From the NCBI GenBank assembly GCA_033980235.1, contig CM067070.1, positions 28,968,627 to 29,032,626 of the forward strand: DNA of 64,000 nt, read 5' to 3'. The notes beneath the pieces are model-generated. The model searched no databases, was not told the DNA's origin, and saw only the letters and a program-made list of their open reading frames with translations. Origin of the DNA: Diadema setosum (taxonomy: Eukaryota > Echinodermata > Echinoidea > Diadematoida > Diadematidae). This document shows, piece by piece, positions 37,741 to 49,470 of the stretch (its first letter is position 1; each line of letters opens with the position of its first letter). A program made the position numbers and the translations under genes.

Positions 37741-37989
37741 GAAGAGTTTGTTTGCAAAAACCGATAATTCCATTTTGTCAAATGGAGATATTTGCGATTA
37801 AAGATCAAGAAAAATAAAGAGAATAATAAGAGAAATTTTGCTTCTTTTGACCATAACTTCCAAAATGTTCTTTTATTATGTAGTGACCAATATGGCATTT
37901 AAAGGTATTATTTTGTACTTTATGACAGAGACCGTACTTCAAAATCTTCAAAAATGGACTTATCGGTTTTTTGCAAACAAACCCTTCAT
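37741..37989. mobile_element. 249-bp MITE, copy A of the GAAGAGTTTG family
   Basis: The left end GAAGAGTTTGTTTGCAAAAA is mirrored by TTTTTTGCAAACAAACCCTTC. The inside has GACCATAACTTC, TAGTGACCAATAT and GACAGAGACCGTACTTC. Copies B and C lie at 45961-46318 and 46863-47119. Confidence 0.8.
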
Positions 37990-37999
37990 ATTATGTTGA

Positions 38000-38457
38000 T
38001 AATATGACTCCACTTTCTGCGAGTCCTGAAGGGTTTTCGTATGTGCCTTGCTGACATGATTGTCATCTACTGTACCTTCGTTCGCCCTGTCGTGGAGTAT
38101 TGCGCGGTGGTGTGGTGCTCAGGCCTATCAGTTTCCCAAGTAAATGACATCGAGAGAGTGCAGAAACGCGCGTGCCGCATTATGCTTGGGTCACAGTATG
38201 AGTGTTATGATGACGCCCTGGTGAGATGTAACCTGGCGAAGTTAAGTGACCGTCGCATCTCCCTATGTGTGAAATTTGCTCAGAGCATCGCAAAGACAGA
38301 CTCTCGCCTTCATGACTTAATCCCAGCCAGGAGAATGAGTTATCATGGACGCAATTTGCGAAACAACCATGAATTCACAGAGCTGAGATGCCGAACAGAA
38401 CGTTGTAGGAATAGCCCAATCCCGTTCATGACAAGATTATTGAACAATAAACAATGA
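38000..38457 (+). pseudogene. C-terminal fragment of a LINE reverse transcriptase ORF
   Basis: The translation has YCTFVRPVVEYCAVVWCS, VNDIERVQKRACRIMLG, LSDRRISLCVKFAQSI, SRLHDLIPARR and RNSPIPFMTRLLNN, ending in TGA. This is the typical last ~140 residues of CR1/jockey-type ORF2. The polymerase core is absent, so the copy is 5'-truncated at about 38000. Confidence 0.8.
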
Positions 38458-41400
38458 ATTAACGGTCGGGAAGCTCTGTTGTATTTATATAAACAGGTAT
38501 ATGATTCCCCCCCCCTTTTTTTTTTTCAATAGATGATCAATGGGAACATGATTCTGTGTTTTATATTATGTCCTAGATGTGATATTGTGTCGAGACCTCC
38601 CCCCCCCCCATCAATTTGCATAGCATGTTGCCATGCTGTTTTCCTTTTTTTCTGTAGATGATCAATGGAAACATGATTTTTTTTTTATATATTATGTCCT
38701 AGATGTGATATTGTGTTGAGACCCCCCGAAACCAATCTACATAGTACGCTGCCATTATACCGTTTGACCATGGTCAGCGTTAACTTTTTTTTTCGCAATA
38801 TCAATCACGTTGTAATTGCACACACGATTATATAAGTATAATTTAGAATATATTTTTAAGTCGTGACATACAAAAGGATCTTTCAGATGCGGGTTTCTGC
38901 GGTTTGTCTCCCTCTATGAATTGGATTTGTTGGGGTCGCGGCTGCTGATATGTGGATTGGCCGGCGTGTCGGAGAGAGGAACCACTGGTTCCTTTTTTCC
39001 GACATATCTGTTTAGTCCAGGCGCAGCGACCCAGAAAAAATGACTTCGTTCAACCCACCCCGCAGAAAAGGTTTGACTGCATGGGGTGGTCGGTTGGACC
39101 CTATGGAATACCCCTAGGTAGTATGTGATATCAAATTGTGGTATCAATGAAATTTTACAGGCCATTTTAGTTGCGACATGACCATCTTATTCGAGGAAGC
39201 GTCTGCGCACACTAAGACTACTACACGTACCACTAGCACTGCTGCTACTGTAACAGGCGCCAATGCCAGTGGTGCGTGTTATAGTCTTAGCGTACAAAGA
39301 CTTTTTCCGCGACAACCATCGGTTTTTGCCTGCAAACTAATTTTTCACGCTAAGCTGGGGTCGGTGTAGTGTAGTTTCCAGACGTTTATATTTCTTCTTT
39401 ATTTCTCCGAGTTGAAGCAAGCCAAAGGAGAGTGCATACCCAGCGATTGTGACGCCCGAACCGTTTTTTGTGGCAATCTTTGAGCATGCACCCTCACTCG
39501 GCTTAGCGCAATACAGCGGGCTTCTGCACAATACACAAGCTGTAACTCAGAGAAATAAAGGCGAAATAAAAACAGCTAGAAATTAAGACTAGGGTCGAGT
39601 AACGCTTCTTGCTATTGGGGCACTGAAAATGACAAAATTATCACAGTTTTTGCATTTATTTCACGAAGGATTCATCGAAACGCCTAAAACTATATATGTG
39701 CATGTTGCTAGAGATGTCAGCAATATAATGGGATACATTGTAAGGTATAATATTGTGCATGGTTACCATGGTAACCGGATGCCTACAGGTGATTGGTAAC
39801 TCCCAAAAATATCTGGAATTTAGACAGGTTTGTTTCTTTTGCCTTTCGTGCACATCACTCATTGTAGATGAGCTCTACACTGTAAAATTAGTCTGGATAA
39901 AAAGGGAAAAGACGTCGAAGATTTTTCCCTCATTCTCTCCTCAGCATTAATTCATTACTGCACGTTATATTCCTATATTCCTTCTTTAGAAAGGAATTTA
40001 TCGGTATTCTTGAATAAACTTCCTTTAAGAACATAAACAATCAATTGCTTTCCTCTGCTCTTTTCCAGGATTGTTTTGAATAACCATCACTCTGTAAATA
40101 CTCGAAAGAGCTACTATAGAATATTGGCTTTGCTTTCTGTATTCATCTTATTTTTATGGGAAATTTGTTTCCATACATTATTAAAAACTATATACATTTG
40201 CCTATGCTTTGAAGTCAAATTTGTGTTGAAAGTACGACGAATACAACTTTTTCATGCATTTTACTATTCGAAAATGAAATCTTTCTTTCAATGGCCGTTT
40301 ATTATGCCTTTGCTTACAAATTTTGCTGTAACTTGAGAATGCTTCAAAATATTCTTCACATATACCTGATGTCGTGCACTTTGTGCAGAAGGAAGGACAT
40401 GCTTATTGAGCTTTTTGAAATTATGGGCTTTAGTTTTCGAGTTATTGACAACTAAATTCTGATTGGATAATACTGGTTGCCATGGCAACAGGGAAAACGT
40501 TTTTAACGAAAATCAATTAAAAAAATTGTGTTTTTTTTATTGCATCTATAAGATAAACAAAAATGTTTGCAGCAGCAGGAGGCATTTGGGGGGTTACCAG
40601 TCACCTTTAGGCATCCGGTTACCATGGTAACCATGCACAATATAACTTACAATGAATTCCAATGTATGGATGACATCTCTAGCAACATATACATATATAG
40701 TTTTAATTTCTTCATGAAATAAATGCAAAAACTGTGTGAGTTTGTCGTTTTCAGTGCCCCACTAGCGACAAGCGTTTACCAACCCTAGTCTTAATTTCTA
40801 GCCGTTTTTTCGTCTTTATTTCTCTGAGTTGCAGCTTGTGTATTATGCAGAAGCCCGCTGTATATATTGCGCTAAGTGGAGTGAGAGCACACGCCCAGTG
40901 ATTGCGATTCGGTCGTCACAATCACCGGGTATGCGCTCTCACTCGGCTTGCTTGAACTCTTGAAATAAAGACGAAATGAAAACGGCTAGAAACTACACTA
41001 CACCGAACCCAGCTTGGCGTGAAAAGTTAGTTTGCAGGCAAAACCCTTGTTTATCGAAGAAAAAGTATATGCGCGCTAAGACTACTATTCACACGCAGCA
41101 CCTGCACTGGCGCCTGTAGCAGTGCTAGTGGTGCGTGTAATAGTCTTGGCGTGCGCAGACTCTTTTGCGTTTGTTCCAACATATCATGATGAAAAGTGGC
41201 CAGTAAAATTCTACTGACACCACAATTTGGAACCACATACTACCTGGGGATGTTCATAGAGGACCCATCTACCACCTTGTCTGGTCAAACCTTTTCTGCG
41301 GGGTGGGTTGAACGAACTCCTTAATTAAGCCTCTTACAGGAATTAGCGCCTTGACTAGTTGGTTTGCGGGTCGGCGGTGGCGATCATGGCAGGTTTGGTC

Positions 41401-42520
41401 TGTGGAGGGGCGCAGAGTGGGTAGGCTCGCACCTGAACCTTCTCCCCATTCATATCTTTCTTTTTGTGATGTATCTGTATAATGGTTGTATGATTACTTT
41501 TTTTTTTCTCTCTCTCTCTCTTTTTTTCTTCTACTGTTATCAAAGGAGACATTATGGTGATGAGATACCTCTAAAATCTGTTTGTATAATATGCTGTTAT
41601 TACCCGGTTGACCACGGACAGTTTTATGCCCTTTTGAGATCTCAATCATGTTGCAATGCACACAGAAATGTATAATTGCAATTTCGAATATTATATATAT
41701 ATATTTTCTTTCTTTAAGTTGTGGTATATAAATGAATAATTTTGTATTTTTTATATATTGAGATGCAGCACGGAAACATGAAGAAACAGTATTTTATCCC
41801 ATTCAGGAACACAATATTGATTGAATACGGTGATTACTGTATAGTATTAATGGGTTAATGAAAAATTATTATGAGTGTGTAGTCTGTATGAAAGTTATGT
41901 ACATGTATAAGAATAATTTTAGTATTATAGGTATAAGTAGGTATGTACTTGTGAGTGTGTGCGAGTGTATGCGGGTATGTGTCTCTGGATCTCTCCATGT
42001 GCTGGATCTTGCCTGCAGTTGCGCGCACCCGTGGGTGTATGTGAGTATGTTTGTGTGTATGCGTGCAAGTGTCTTGACATGAGTTAGAGCAAGTGTGCGA
42101 ATGCAAGTGTTGATGCGTGATTATGCCTGCGTAAATTTGAAATGGTTTGTTGGATTAAAGAAATTATGTTGTTTGTTTTTTTAGTAGTATGTAGCTATAA
42201 ATATTCATTTTAATGAACTATTGACTGAAATAGATTTGTATAATTTGATACATTTGTGATATATGAATAGATTTTTATGTCTATATATACAAATATGTTC
42301 GTTTTTTTGTGTAGTAAGGTGTGGTAATTGTCTTGTGCAATATAACTTATGTTTAATTGTGATTTTGTAATGTGGATGTAATGTACGACAGTTTGATGTA
42401 TTTGGTTGTCATTGCAATGTAATTTAGCCTTCGGGCTACGATTTTGCAAAATTTTACCTAATAAACCATTCTAATAATAATAATGATAATAAATAATCGA
42501 TTCTGATGATAATGATTAAG
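38458..42520 (+). mobile_element. Probable 3' UTR and (TAA)n tail of the 38000 LINE, interrupted
   Basis: A ~128-bp unit (AGATGATCAATGG, ATTATGTCCTAGATGTGATA) is duplicated at about 38528-38720. A related segment (GCTGTTATTACCCGGTTGAC) resumes near 41591, after the giant inverted repeat. The stretch ends with CCTAATAAACCATTCTAATA followed by (AATAAT)n near 42458-42500, like a LINE 3' tail. The linkage of the two halves is inferred. Confidence 0.5.
39045..41316. repeat. 2.3-kb giant inverted repeat, ~0.75-kb arms
   Basis: The left arm 39045-39804 is matched in reverse complement by 40588-41316 with many small differences. Shared landmarks are TTCGTTCAACCCACCCCGC, GCCTGCAAACTAA, CAGCGGGCTTCTGCA, AATTAAGACTAGGG and GCATGGTTACCATGGTAACC. 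The 783-bp spacer has no coding frame that I recognise. Each arm itself contains smaller palindromes: CACTAGCACTG against its mirror, an AGCCGTTTT/AAAACGGCT pair, and GGTTACCATGGTAACC. This is consistent with a foldback transposon or an inverted duplication. Confidence 0.85.
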
Positions 42521-43686
42521 GCCGGGGTACAGTCAATAGTTTTCGCTATAATGCTGCCCGGCAGTCAGCTCTAACGGTTTTTCAAGATGCCTAAGTAGCC
42601 CTATATCACCCGCATCTCCATGACAATTTCATTTCAGTGCCTTGGTTAAGTGTGATGGGGTACATAAAACAAATATCAACTACTTCCTTTCGGGTCAGTC
42701 TTGAAACTGTTTGCCCTCAGTGATATTTCAGCAGTGCTGCAGCAATGTCCCTCAACTCCGTTTTGGGACATAGCACTGTCGAGAAATCACCTCTGTGCGA
42801 TTAGATTTATGCAACTCGAAGTAGACGATAGTTTTGTGATATACTGTCATGCTGATCAATTTCCATAAAGACCGTTACAACAACAACAACTGTACTGATA
42901 AGAATATTATGATATTTTGCAAATAAAGCATTTGGTAACACAGTGCGTAGTAATGTATTATTATGTTACAGTGTTCTTTACATTTCACCACAGAAAAACT
43001 CTTTTTTTCATTATCACATCGTGTAATATTGCTCATTAATAATACGATGCTTCACTTTGATTGCTCAAAAACAAGAAATGACATGAAATGACGTAATCAT
43101 ATGAAATTATGGTTTGTTTTTTGTAAACAGTAAGTGTTTCATTACTTCGCGACTGAGTATACATAGACTAAATGTCTTTTATTTTGTAAAATGATTTCAA
43201 TCTAATTTGATTAATTCATTTTATTTCTTTTTTATTTGACGAAATAAGATCATCTTTCAGTTGTGCGTTTCCTTATTGTCTCCCTCTACAAAATGAAATT
43301 TGTTAAGATCGCAACTACCGATGTTATCTTGCTTTCGTTTATGATATTTTTTTTTTCTACTCAGATTTCACCACAAACATTCCACTAAAGATTTTTTTTT
43401 TGTTCATAGTTGTAAATGTGGTTCTCGTTTGTATGTTTCTTTTTTTATCAATTTGATTTTGGAGTAAGTTTCCTGGTGTCTATACTGACGCACACTCTTC
43501 GAAATTTTACGTTGGGTCTACAAACTTTATTTCATCAATGTCCTTTAGTGGCAACAGTGTGGGGGTTCATATGCCTACGGGCGATGTTAAGTGGCTTAAC
43601 TTTTGTTGACCCTTACCCACATCATGCATGTTGTCACCATCTTTAGATTTTTGTGTTCACATATGGTATCTTTATATCGGCCTGAC
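42521..43686. other. Gene-free stretch
   Basis: Mostly AT-rich unique sequence. A short block near 43250-43325 (ATCTTTCAGTTG, GTCTCCCTCTA) resembles 38878-38950, so pieces of the same repeat family are scattered here. No gene is supported. Confidence 0.4.
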
Positions 43687-43806
43687 ACACGGTCACTCAG
43701 TGTGGTTTATGTGGTAATGTCCCAATTTCACATTGAGGCATTATTTCAAATACTATTATGTGAAATTGGGACATCACCACAGATAAACAACACTGTGTGA
43801 CCGTGT
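43687..43806. mobile_element. 120-bp foldback hairpin
   Basis: The left arm 43687-43733 (ACACGGTCACTCAGTGTGG, AATGTCCCAATTTCACAT) is mirrored by 43759-43806 (ATGTGAAATTGGGACAT, CACTGTGTGACCGTGT). The loop is about 25 nt. Arms are about 47 bp with few mismatches. Confidence 0.8.
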
Positions 43807-45128
43807 TTTGTTATATAAGGGATATGTCTTATTTTCTGTGTTTCTGTTCACAGTTTTTGTTTAATGTTTGCAATGCTTACGATGTTGAATTATAATAATA
43901 TGCTCTTTCTCTAGTCGAATAAAATAATAATGATGATAACAATAAGCTGCTTTCTTGTGAACACCTAGACCATCTGAGGAGCGCAAGGAGATTCCAGATA
44001 TTCATATCGCTATCGCTTTCCGCTAAACTTACCAGGGACGCGGTGTTTGGATGTGATTATTGAAACATTCGCGATGGTCGCATCCAAGTCGCCTGTGCAA
44101 TCCGCGTGTTTAGTATGATTATTGTGGACTAGCCGACGTTCATAACGGTATTGTTGTGCACAGAGTACCACAAAAATTCGCACTTAATCCATGTAGCTTA
44201 TAAGGTCTGTACAAACTATTTTGTGCGGTTGCATTGTTGGGACACATTTTAGGGGATAAGAAATAAATATCCCCAACCCTTCATTTCATTTAGACAACAA
44301 ACAATCTGTCTTTTCAGCCTCTTCGTTTTTTTTTTTTTTTTTTTTTACATGGGAGTTTTAACCTGAGAATCATGGGATAGAGAATTATTGAATACAGGAG
44401 TTTTTCCCCTTTTTTCTCCTTCCCACATATTTCAACGTGCCCTATTTCACCGAAAGAATGGAATAGTGTTATATCTGAGCGTAGTGACAATTGACGAAGC
44501 ATGAAAACATGATTTTTTTCCTTCAATTCTGTATTCGTGTGTTTATGTGCCACCGAGGAAGCGACTGCGACAAAATTTAATTATAGGCGTACTTTGTGCC
44601 TTCTTTTTGCTGCTACCACAGATCTCCCTTGTTGTAACTGATTCTCGACGAACACACACAACATGTCAAACATGTATTGAAAAAGTTCAATATATTCCGA
44701 GTAATACAAAAAAGAAAAAAACAAAAACAAACAGGGTCTGCCATGTTTCAATAATTAAAGACCAACTTATTAACATTCAGCCCTAAAATTTCAAGGGGGA
44801 TCGGGAATCAGCTGATACTTTAAGAGAGGTTGTTAAAGAAAGAGTGTTTCCAACACAAAATAATTTAACCTGTGTTAATTTCGGGTTTTTTTTTTTTTTT
44901 TTTTCAAGACTGCTGCGCATTCAACCTCCAAAAGCAATATAATTACCACGTGTAAGTGCATATTGTAAAGAGACACCTGTGCAGTTCTTGACACTATGAT
45001 CATGACTTCTTCTTGTATTTTGTTCTTCAAGGTGTACTTTGATATCTTAAGTTTCGAGAAGGTAACGGGGCTCGGGCCGCTGGTCCACTTTACGGAATAT
45101 TATGATTGTCTAATGATGGATCGTGCAG
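43807..45128. other. Gene-free stretch
   Basis: Contains homopolymer runs (poly-T at 44328-44346 and 44887-44904) and unique AT-rich DNA. No exon with splice signals was found. Confidence 0.45.
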
Positions 45129-45479
45129 TCATTTTGCCTTCCCACTTTGAGTTTTCAGTGCCGTAAACTTTTGTTTGGATTTCGCCCTCATGCGACAATA
45201 CACGGTACAAGAATGAAGTAGTCTCGCTTTCAGACCATCTGCTTGTACTAATTTGCTTCTCAGATAAATAGGACCGTTGATGGTAGCAGCTGGTAATGCG
45301 GCAGAGACACTCATCATTGGTTTAGAGTTCTTCGGGTCCTGCAGACGCCATTTGGTCTTTAGTGCGCAGGTAGCACCGCCGTGCTGGCCGCCGTTGAAGG
45401 ATAAGTGCGTTAGACTTTCCAAGCAGACTAAGATAATCGAAACAGTCCCGGTCGGGACCGAGCGATAGAACGTATCCAT
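45129..45479 (-). CDS. Unrecognised 116-codon open frame, doubtful
   Basis: One open frame from ATG to TGA with balanced amino-acid use (MDTFYRSVPTGTVSI at the start, ALKTQSGKAK at the end), in a locally GC-richer patch. It has no signal peptide or known motif, and no splice partner was found. It may be an exon of an element, a retrocopy fragment or chance. A 20-bp G run lies 130 bp upstream. Confidence 0.2.
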   Translation of the reverse strand: MDTFYRSVPTGTVSIILVCLESLTHLSFNGGQHGGATCALKTKWRLQDPKNSKPMMSVSAALPAATINGPIYLRSKLVQADGLKARLLHSCTVYCRMRAKSKQKFTALKTQSGKAK

Positions 45480-45796
45480 ACCCCCCTTTGTAATACTATT
45501 ATAATTACGATTATATGGTACATTATGTAGATCGTAATAGAGTTTATGGTATTCCCGGTTCCCTTAACCCGATAAACCCAAGCTATTTCGACCCTACCAA
45601 GGCCCGGCCGGGGGGGGGGGGGGGGGGGGACACATCGTACCCCCACTTTCATAACTTCTTTTCTGATGTATCACCGTCATATCAATATTTGGCACAATGG
45701 GTGGAGCAACACAAAGTCTACATGATGCTATATCAGAAATTTCTCAACATCACCCATTGAGAGCGCTCTTTACCAGAATATAAGGGAATATAAGGG

Positions 45797-46705
45797 AAAT
45801 CTCTTCCCTAGAGTTCCGTCTATATTCACACACAAGAACATTGAATTGCTAAAATTTTAAGAATTAGACTCATGACATGCTTTACAACAATCTACATTTC
45901 TCTGTGCTTAACCAAATTGAATGGGGTATTCTGCAAAATAGAGCTAAGATGTTATACATTGAAGAGTGTGTTCACAAAAACCCGTCCGATAAGTCCATAA
46001 GAGAATATAAGAACATTTTTGCTTTTTGAACCATAACTTCAATAATGTACCTTTATAATGTAGTGACCAATATAACACTCATTTAAAAGGTATTATTTTA
46101 AACTTTATGACAGAGACCGTACTTCAAATTCTTCAAAAAATGGACTTATCGGTTTTTGCGAACAAAGTCTTCATTATATTGGTCACTACATTTTTGAAGT
46201 TATAGTCAAAAGAAGCAAAAATTTTCTTCTTATTTTTTTTATTTTTCTTGACCTTTAATCGCAAATATTTCCATTTGGCAAATATGGACTTATCGCTTTT
46301 TTGCGAACAAACTCTTCATGTTAAGACCCTACAGTAGCACTTAGACAGGTCGATCATAAATTATTGGATGTTATCAATTCGAAAATCTGATTGTTATGTT
46401 TTTTGGCGACATTTTTCTGCAGTATGCCCCCCCCAAAAAAAAAAAAATAAATAAATAAAAAAGTACAATCAGATTTTCGCATTGATCACACCCAATATAT
46501 ATGATTTAATTGTCCAAAAGCTACTTCAGGGTCTTATCTATTTTGCAGAAATCTCTATTCGATTTGGTTAAGCCACACACACGTCACAGAGAAAATAATA
46601 TGTGGATTGTTGTAAGGCATGTCATGAGTCTGATTCTTCCAAGTTTAGCACTTCGATGATCTTGTGTGTGAATACAATAGACAGAACTTGGAGGGAAGAG
46701 ATTCT
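45797..46705. mobile_element. ~0.9-kb foldback element with ~160-bp arms
   Basis: The left arm (about 45797-45955) carries AATCTCTTCCC, ATTCACACACAAG, GACTCATGACATGC and GCTTAACCAAATTGAATGG. The right arm (about 46535-46705) carries their mirrors: CGATTTGGTTAAGC, GGCATGTCATGAGTC, CTTGTGTGTGAAT and GGGAAGAGATT. An inner inverted pair, TAAGACCCTACAGTAGC with GCTACTTCAGGGTCTTA (46320-46540), makes a second hairpin. A MITE of the GAAGAGTTTG family sits inside. No protein-coding frame is seen. Confidence 0.75.
45961..46318. mobile_element. GAAGAGTTTG-family MITE, copy B (composite)
   Basis: It begins GAAGAGTGTGTTCACAAAAA and ends GCGAACAAACTCTTC. TTATCGGTTTTTGCGAACAA occurs in the middle (about 46145-46168), followed by family sequence in inverse order. 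This suggests two partly overlapping copies joined in inverted arrangement. Confidence 0.7.
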
Positions 46706-46862
46706 CGACATCCTCTACAAAATTCGTAATTTCTCTTTGACCACTGAAGCAAATCGAATAGGGTTTTCTGTAAGATGTGGCCAATGAGTTATTGCTTCAT
46801 ATCCTGAATTTGTATTTAGATTGATTCACTTTTTTAAAGATATCATTTCGGAGGGTCCAGTT

Positions 46863-47119
46863 GAAGAGTTTGTTCGCAAAAACTGATAAGTCCATTTTTG
46901 AAGATTTTCAATGAAGTACGGTCTCTGTCATGAAGTACAAAATAATACCTTTTAAATGATATATTGGTCACTACATAATTATAAAGGTACATTTCTGAAG
47001 TTATGGTCAAAAGAAGCAAAAATTTTCTTATTATTCTCTTTATTTTTTCTTGACCTTTAATCGCAAATATCTCCATTTGACAAGTATGGACTTATCAGTT
47101 TTTGCAAACAAACTCTTCA
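46863..47119. mobile_element. GAAGAGTTTG-family MITE, copy C
   Basis: Begins GAAGAGTTTGTTCGCAAAAA and ends TTTTTGCAAACAAACTCTTC. Compared with copy A, the inside (GTACGGTCTCTGTCATGAAG, ATTGGTCACTACATAAT) is in reverse-complement orientation. Confidence 0.8.
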
Positions 47120-49059
47120 GTTGTATTTTTTTTTCTTTTTTGGACATGATACGGTATATTGTTTGTGATGGCAGGGCCTACACGTATAGTTATCAAATGT
47201 GGTATTTCCATATCAGAATTTTGAGTTTGCAGATGATGATAATATTTGATGAACTTTGATACCAGAGGCAAAACTTGTGTGAAAGATTCAAAATGACACA
47301 AAATAAGATGGTAATCTTTGAAAACTGCCATTTTGTTCAACTATCTCTATTATGATCCTATTGTTTGATGCCTATGTCGCATGAAGAACAAAGGAAATAA
47401 TTAGAAAAACAACCACTAAGGACCTTTCACAACCGCAATTCTTTTATAATTATATCAATACATCAGCAAAAAATAAAAAAAAAAATCAGAAATTTGCAAA
47501 GAAAATGTGGAAAAGGAGGCGCAATGTGCCCCCTCAATGTGCCCCTCGTTCTTATTAGGGTTAATTGGCAATTTAATAGTTTACGTCAAGCTCTTTAAAT
47601 GCGCACCCTGGGGGCCGAGTTTATCCGCTAGGCCGAGTTTACCCATAACTATACGGTACATTCAATAATCATGCCACACCTGACTGGACTCACTGACGCA
47701 CAACACCCTGCCATCCAGATACAGCAGCATGAAAAGTTTGTCAACAATCCATATAAGAAGAAGATAAAAAAAATCCACGACGGATACATGATAAGCTGCA
47801 TTGGATAGTTGTTTTCCCTTAAAATTGAAGACTTCTTATAGCCTGCTCGCAACAATGCATTGGCCACACAGATCCATCGTATTATGGCCGGACTAGTGAC
47901 CAGAAAAGCAAAGTTAGGTGCCGCAAGAATAGACCTAGGTCCATAAGCACAGATCGATGAAAACGGCCCAAGTAATGACAATCCAAAGAGGTTCTATGTG
48001 ACAATCCATTAATGTTATCATATTACAGAAAGGGGAAGGTGACAGTAGCCCGATGCGTAGGCCTATAATTATAGACCCTTCGTAAAGTTGTCAAGTTGTT
48101 ACCTTCATTACTCGAAATTAAGCGAACACCAAGTTTTTGTGAATTTGAAATGATGGTGCTTTTGTATATCCTGCATTTCATTTCAGAGGCAGCAATTAAT
48201 TATGAACATTAAATATTCTGACACAATTGATTTTAGATTTATAAAAAAGGAACAAGAAAAAAAAAAAGATATCTACAAATAAAATAGGCTTATATTTGTT
48301 TGGAGTTGTCGTTGTTTATCATTCACTGCCGTTTTTTTAACTTTTGGAGACTAATCATAGGACTTTGATGATAAGATCTAATATTTTACTTAACTATTGA
48401 CGCCACCAAGGTTTAAACAACGGATACATTTTTTTTTTTTTAAGGTGATCCACACATTACTTCCATATTATGACTTTAACTTATCACACTCCATTTTTCC
48501 GTCTTTCCGCAACAACAACAACAACAAAAAGGATGTCTAACTAAAAGAAAAAAAAAAAGAGAATGGTCCTCAACTTTTCGTACAACAGCAACGACAACAT
48601 AGGCCTACAGTATAATAGGCTCGGCTATTAGAACCAAGCAATAATATAAATTCTATTGGCTGGTCCAAGAAAGATAGAGATAGGCCAGCCCTATTTAGCG
48701 GCATGAAATTTTCGTACATCTTTTGGAACCGACGTTTGTTTGTTTGTTTGTTTGTTTGTTTGGTTTTTCGCGGAGAAGAAATTTCCGAGGAGCTGCTTTT
48801 GGCTTTAAAAAGAAAAAAGTGTGGACAAGAACTTTCGCATGCATTTCAATTTCGCGAATCTCGGCTCTAGGTGAAATTCGCGAAATTTGCCATGCGAACA
48901 TATACCAGTTACTTCTTTTCTCAGTAGCAGGGTTGAGTCCTTGCAGCAGATTCAAGCCTAAAGACCCTCGACCGATAGAGGGCTTTTCGCTCCGTGGAAG
49001 TGTACAGTACGTACATCTACGTGAATATTCATTGTAATGCAAATGACCTGGCAACAGAC
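47120..49059. other. Gene-free stretch left of the dynein gene
   Basis: AT-rich sequence with poly-T/poly-A runs and a (TTTG)n tract at 48735-48762. A short palindrome pair, AATTTCGCGAAT and ATTCGCGAAATT, lies near 48846-48882. No coding exon is supported. Confidence 0.4.
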
Positions 49060-49161
49060 TATCAACAATATGGCGGACTACATGTTGCACGAAAGTCCGA
49101 TACAGCATTATTTATGTTACCCTGGAAGCTGTAAATTTTAGCTTTTTTTGTAAACGAAATG
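49060..49161 (+). other. Candidate 5' UTR exon of the dynein gene
   Basis: AATATGGCGGACTACATG near 49068 opens a short frame that stops (TAG) near 49140. CGAAATG is then followed by a perfect donor, GTAAGT, at 49162. A matching acceptor, TTTACGTAG, precedes the dynein start exon at 51840. This would make a non-coding first exon with a small upstream ORF. It is inferred from splice signals only. Confidence 0.3.
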
Positions 49162-49246
49162 GTAAGTTTTCAACATTTACTGATTGTATTATTCATATGT
49201 GAAGTTTTGAAGCTTTCGTTTACCCTGAAGACCATCTTTCGAGTGC

Positions 49247-49470
49247 ATGTCCACGTCAAAGACACAACCTAGCGAGCGGGTGGAGAGCGCATTCTTGCGG
49301 CGTAAGGATTGGAAGGGCTACGCAGCTCGCAGCTGCAGCGAAACCGAAGGCGCTAAGGGCCGGGCTGGCCCATCTTCGCGGTGGCATCGCTTGTCGCAAT
49401 GCAGAGCCGCTAGGCCGCTGCTGTCCTCGGCTCGTGTCATCGTCGTATTGGGACAGCAATTAGCCAAAAA
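49247..49470. other. GC/CpG-rich patch of unknown role
   Basis: A local stretch far richer in G+C and CpG than its surroundings (GCTACGCAGCTCGCAGCTGC, GGGCCGGGCTGGCCC), 2.4 kb upstream of the dynein start codon. It is open in several frames because of composition. It may belong to the promoter region or be an old insertion. Confidence 0.35.

Noticed and set aside
39045..41316. LTR retrotransposon
   Set aside because: The long repeats are inverted, not direct, and no gag, protease, RT or integrase frame lies between them.
41855..42106. Open frames over the GTGTGTG/CACACA-rich stretch
   Set aside because: Low-complexity translation and no splice support; it fits a LINE 3' UTR better.
48695..49108. 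137-codon minus-strand frame overlapping a plus-strand frame
   Set aside because: Contains the (TTTG)n repeat translated as NKQTNKQT; no motif or splice signals.
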